A DNA stretch of 64,000 nt, taken from Cryomorphaceae bacterium (GTDB taxonomy: Bacteria; Bacteroidota; Bacteroidia; Flavobacteriales; Flavobacteriaceae). Below, piece after piece: positions 61,791 to 64,000 of this stretch. The notes beneath the pieces were generated by a model. The model searched no databases, was not told where the DNA came from, and saw only the letters and a program-made list of their open reading frames with translations. The translations under genes were made by a program, and so were the position numbers. The stretch lies in contig QOQA01000001.1 of NCBI GenBank assembly GCA_003331875.1, positions 1-64,000 of the forward strand, read 5' to 3'. How positions within the stretch are numbered: the first letter of the stretch is position 1; each line of letters opens with the position of its first letter.

Positions 61791-62618
61791 TCATGAAGAT
61801 TTTATTTTTTCATGAAGTATAATACACTCTTTAGCTTCTTTTACATCATGAACCCTTAATATGTTTACGTTTTTTTCTAAAAAATACATATTTAAAGCCG
61901 TTGTCCCATTTAGAGAATTTTTTTTATCAACATCTAGTTGTTTTGTTATAAAAGATTTCCTTGATACTCCCACAAGTATAGGAAGATCGAGTAGCTTAAA
62001 ATTTTCAATTTTTTTCATAATTGTGTAATTATGATCTAAAGTTTTACCAAAACCAAACCCAGGGTCGATAATGATATCAATAATCCCTTTTTCTCGGGCT
62101 AATAAAATTCTTTTTGCAAAAAAAATTAAAAGCTCTTTTATCAGGCTCTCATATTCTGGATTAATTTGCATGGTTTGGGGAGTACCTTTCATATGCATCA
62201 TTATATATGGACAATTAAATTCTGCAACAACATCCAAAATTTTTTCATCTATACAACCCGCACTTATATCATTTATTACATCTACACCAATATCTAAACA
62301 ATTCCTTGCGACCTCCGACCTAAATGTATCCACCGATAATATAAGCTTAGGGTAATTTTTTCTTACAAATTTAATTACTGGGATAATCCTATCTGTTTCC
62401 TCATTAATACTAATTTCTTTAGCACCTGGTCTTGAACTGTAACCCCCGACGTCAAGAATATCAATTCCATCTTCAATCATTTTTTTAACATGATCATCAA
62501 CTTTTTTCTCTGTATTGTACAATCCTCCGTCAAAAAATGAATCTGGAGTTACATTTAAAATACCCATTATTTTAGGTTTCTTTAAATCAAGTAAGTTTCC
62601 TTTGATATTAATCTCCAA
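61791..62618 (-). CDS. folP: Dihydropteroate synthase
   Basis: IMGILNVTPDSFFDGG, DVGGYSSRPGAKEIS, DPGFGFGKTLDHNY. Confidence 0.96.
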   Translation of the reverse strand: MEINIKGNLLDLKKPKIMGILNVTPDSFFDGGLYNTEKKVDDHVKKMIEDGIDILDVGGYSSRPGAKEISINEETDRIIPVIKFVRKNYPKLILSVDTFRSEVARNCLDIGVDVINDISAGCIDEKILDVVAEFNCPYIMMHMKGTPQTMQINPEYESLIKELLIFFAKRILLAREKGIIDIIIDPGFGFGKTLDHNYTIMKKIENFKLLDLPILVGVSRKSFITKQLDVDKKNSLNGTTALNMYFLEKNVNILRVHDVKEAKECIILHEKIKSS

Positions 62619-62672
62619 ATCAGAATGTATAATTAGATTATTTTTTCGAAATTTACGTAAAAATTAGATTCA

Positions 62673-63215
62673 TTGTCAAACACACTTACTTACTTTGATA
62701 ACATAATCGAAAAATGCAAAAATATTTTCATTTCAAAGATGCACGATTATGGTTCAGCATGGAGAATTTTAAGATTATCATCACTGACAGATCAAATCTA
62801 CATAAAGGCTCAAAGAATTAGGGGTATTCAAATTAATAAAACATCAAAAATTGATGAAGGGCAGGAAATAGAGTTTGTTGGATTGATTAATTATTCTATC
62901 ATGTGTTTGATACAGATAGATAAGGGAATTTCTGATGAACCCGATTTTGATTTAGATACTGCATTGTTTGAGTATGAAAAACAAAAGAAATTAGTAAAAG
63001 ACCTATTGTCAAAAAAAAACCATGACTACGGTGAGGCTTGGAAAGAGATGAGGGTTACTTCTTTAACAGATCTTATCATTCAAAAAATTTTCAGAATCAA
63101 ACAAATTGAAGACAATGAAGGAAAGACCTTAATAAGTGAGGGAATTGATGCAAATTATCATGACATAATTAATTATTCTGTTTTTGCTTTGATTCATCTA
63201 AAATATTTTAAATGA
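62673..63215 (+). CDS. DUF1599 / Nucleotide modification associated domain 1 protein with two tandem copies
   Basis: HDYGSAWRILRLSSLTDQIYIKAQRI and HDYGEAWKEMRVTSLTDLIIQKIFRI. Confidence 0.85.
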   Translation: MSNTLTYFDNIIEKCKNIFISKMHDYGSAWRILRLSSLTDQIYIKAQRIRGIQINKTSKIDEGQEIEFVGLINYSIMCLIQIDKGISDEPDFDLDTALFEYEKQKKLVKDLLSKKNHDYGEAWKEMRVTSLTDLIIQKIFRIKQIEDNEGKTLISEGIDANYHDIINYSVFALIHLKYFK

Positions 63216-64000
63216 AAATTTTAAATATTTTTTTTACTCTTTTAGGCGTCATAACAGTAATTTTTTTTCTATTTCAAGTTCTACCCGCTGACCCAGCAAG
63301 AATGATGATGGGGCAAAATGAGGATGAGAAGCAACTAAATGTTATAAACTCAAAATATGGTTTTGATAAACCTGTATTATATCAATATTTTTTTTATTTA
63401 AACGATATATCACCCATATCAATTCATTCAATGGACTATTCTGATATTAATTTTTTATCAGCCGATAAGTATTCTTATATGAATATTTTACAAAGTGATA
63501 ATTATGCTTTGGTTTTAAAATTCCCATATTTTAGAGAGTCATATCAGCGCCGAGGAGAGAAAGTTTCGAGTATTATTGCTAATACATTTCCTAACACTGT
63601 AATTTTAGCACTATCATCAATAATTTTTGCAACAATTTTTGGATTACTATTGGGTATTTATTGCGCATTGTTTAAAGACTCTGTTTCAGATAACCTAATA
63701 CAGTTTTTTAGTACTATTGGTATAAGTGTTCCCTCTTTTTTAAGTGCAATAATTTTTGCTTGGATATTTGGCTATGTTTTAAACGATCTGACTAATTTAA
63801 ACATGACTGGAAGCTTGTATGAACTAAGTGACTCAGGGGAGTATTATGAATTGAAACTTAAAAACCTGATATTACCCTCACTAGTACTTGGTATTAGACC
63901 GATTTCAATAATAAGTATGTTAATGAGAAACTCTATGATACAAACATTAAATCAGAATTATATTTTGACGGCATATTCAAAAGGGTTGTCTAAATATAAA
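63212..64000 (+). CDS. ABC transporter permease, DppB/OppB type, 3' end cut by the window edge
   Basis: Manual translation from ATG 63212 (ATGA overlap with upstream stop): MKILNIFFTLLGVITVIFFLFQVLPADPARMMMGQNEDEKQLN...GLLLGIYCALFKDS. Confidence 0.9.
   Translation, partial: MKILNIFFTLLGVITVIFFLFQVLPADPARMMMGQNEDEKQLNVINSKYGFDKPVLYQYFFYLNDISPISIHSMDYSDINFLSADKYSYMNILQSDNYALVLKFPYFRESYQRRGEKVSSIIANTFPNTVILALSSIIFATIFGLLLGIYCALFKDSVSDNLIQFFSTIGISVPSFLSAIIFAWIFGYVLNDLTNLNMTGSLYELSDSGEYYELKLKNLILPSLVLGIRPISIISMLMRNSMIQTLNQNYILTAYSKGLSKYK

Noticed and set aside
1-64000. CRISPR arrays, transposases, integrases, toxin-antitoxin or restriction-modification genes
   Set aside because: Looked for and not seen; no periodic direct repeats or characteristic protein motifs found by eye.

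Overview
AT-rich, gene-dense chromosomal segment, most likely from a streamlined marine Flavobacteriia/Bacteroidota bacterium. This is inferred from protein families and from TTG-N19-23-TAnnTTTG promoters; no database search was possible. Content is mostly core genome: carB, purB, priA, rpsF-rpsR-rplI, hisS, fmt, murA, recF, ribH, tgt, accA, dnaB, thrS-infC-rpmI-rplT, lgt, cysS, folE, proS, rpsT, rho, truA, cdaA-like, folP and four tRNA genes. There is a carotenoid block (crtI-crtB-crtZ). I saw no mobile elements, CRISPR arrays or rRNA. The accessory part of most interest is a tightly coupled five-gene light/DNA-repair operon at about 22.1-26.3 kb: SRPBCC, SDR, class I photolyase, photolyase-related protein, TIGR03643. 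In it the SDR lacks the catalytic Tyr of YxxxK, and the photolyase-related protein appears to lack most Fe-S ligand cysteines. Other notable points: infC has no ATG/GTG/TTG and appears to start at ATA overlapping the thrS stop; crtI and rpsT each sit 9-15 nt downstream of a tRNA gene; all 15 convergent gene junctions overlap or are separated by 0-3 bp; and a DUF1599/Nmad1 protein is internally duplicated next to folP.
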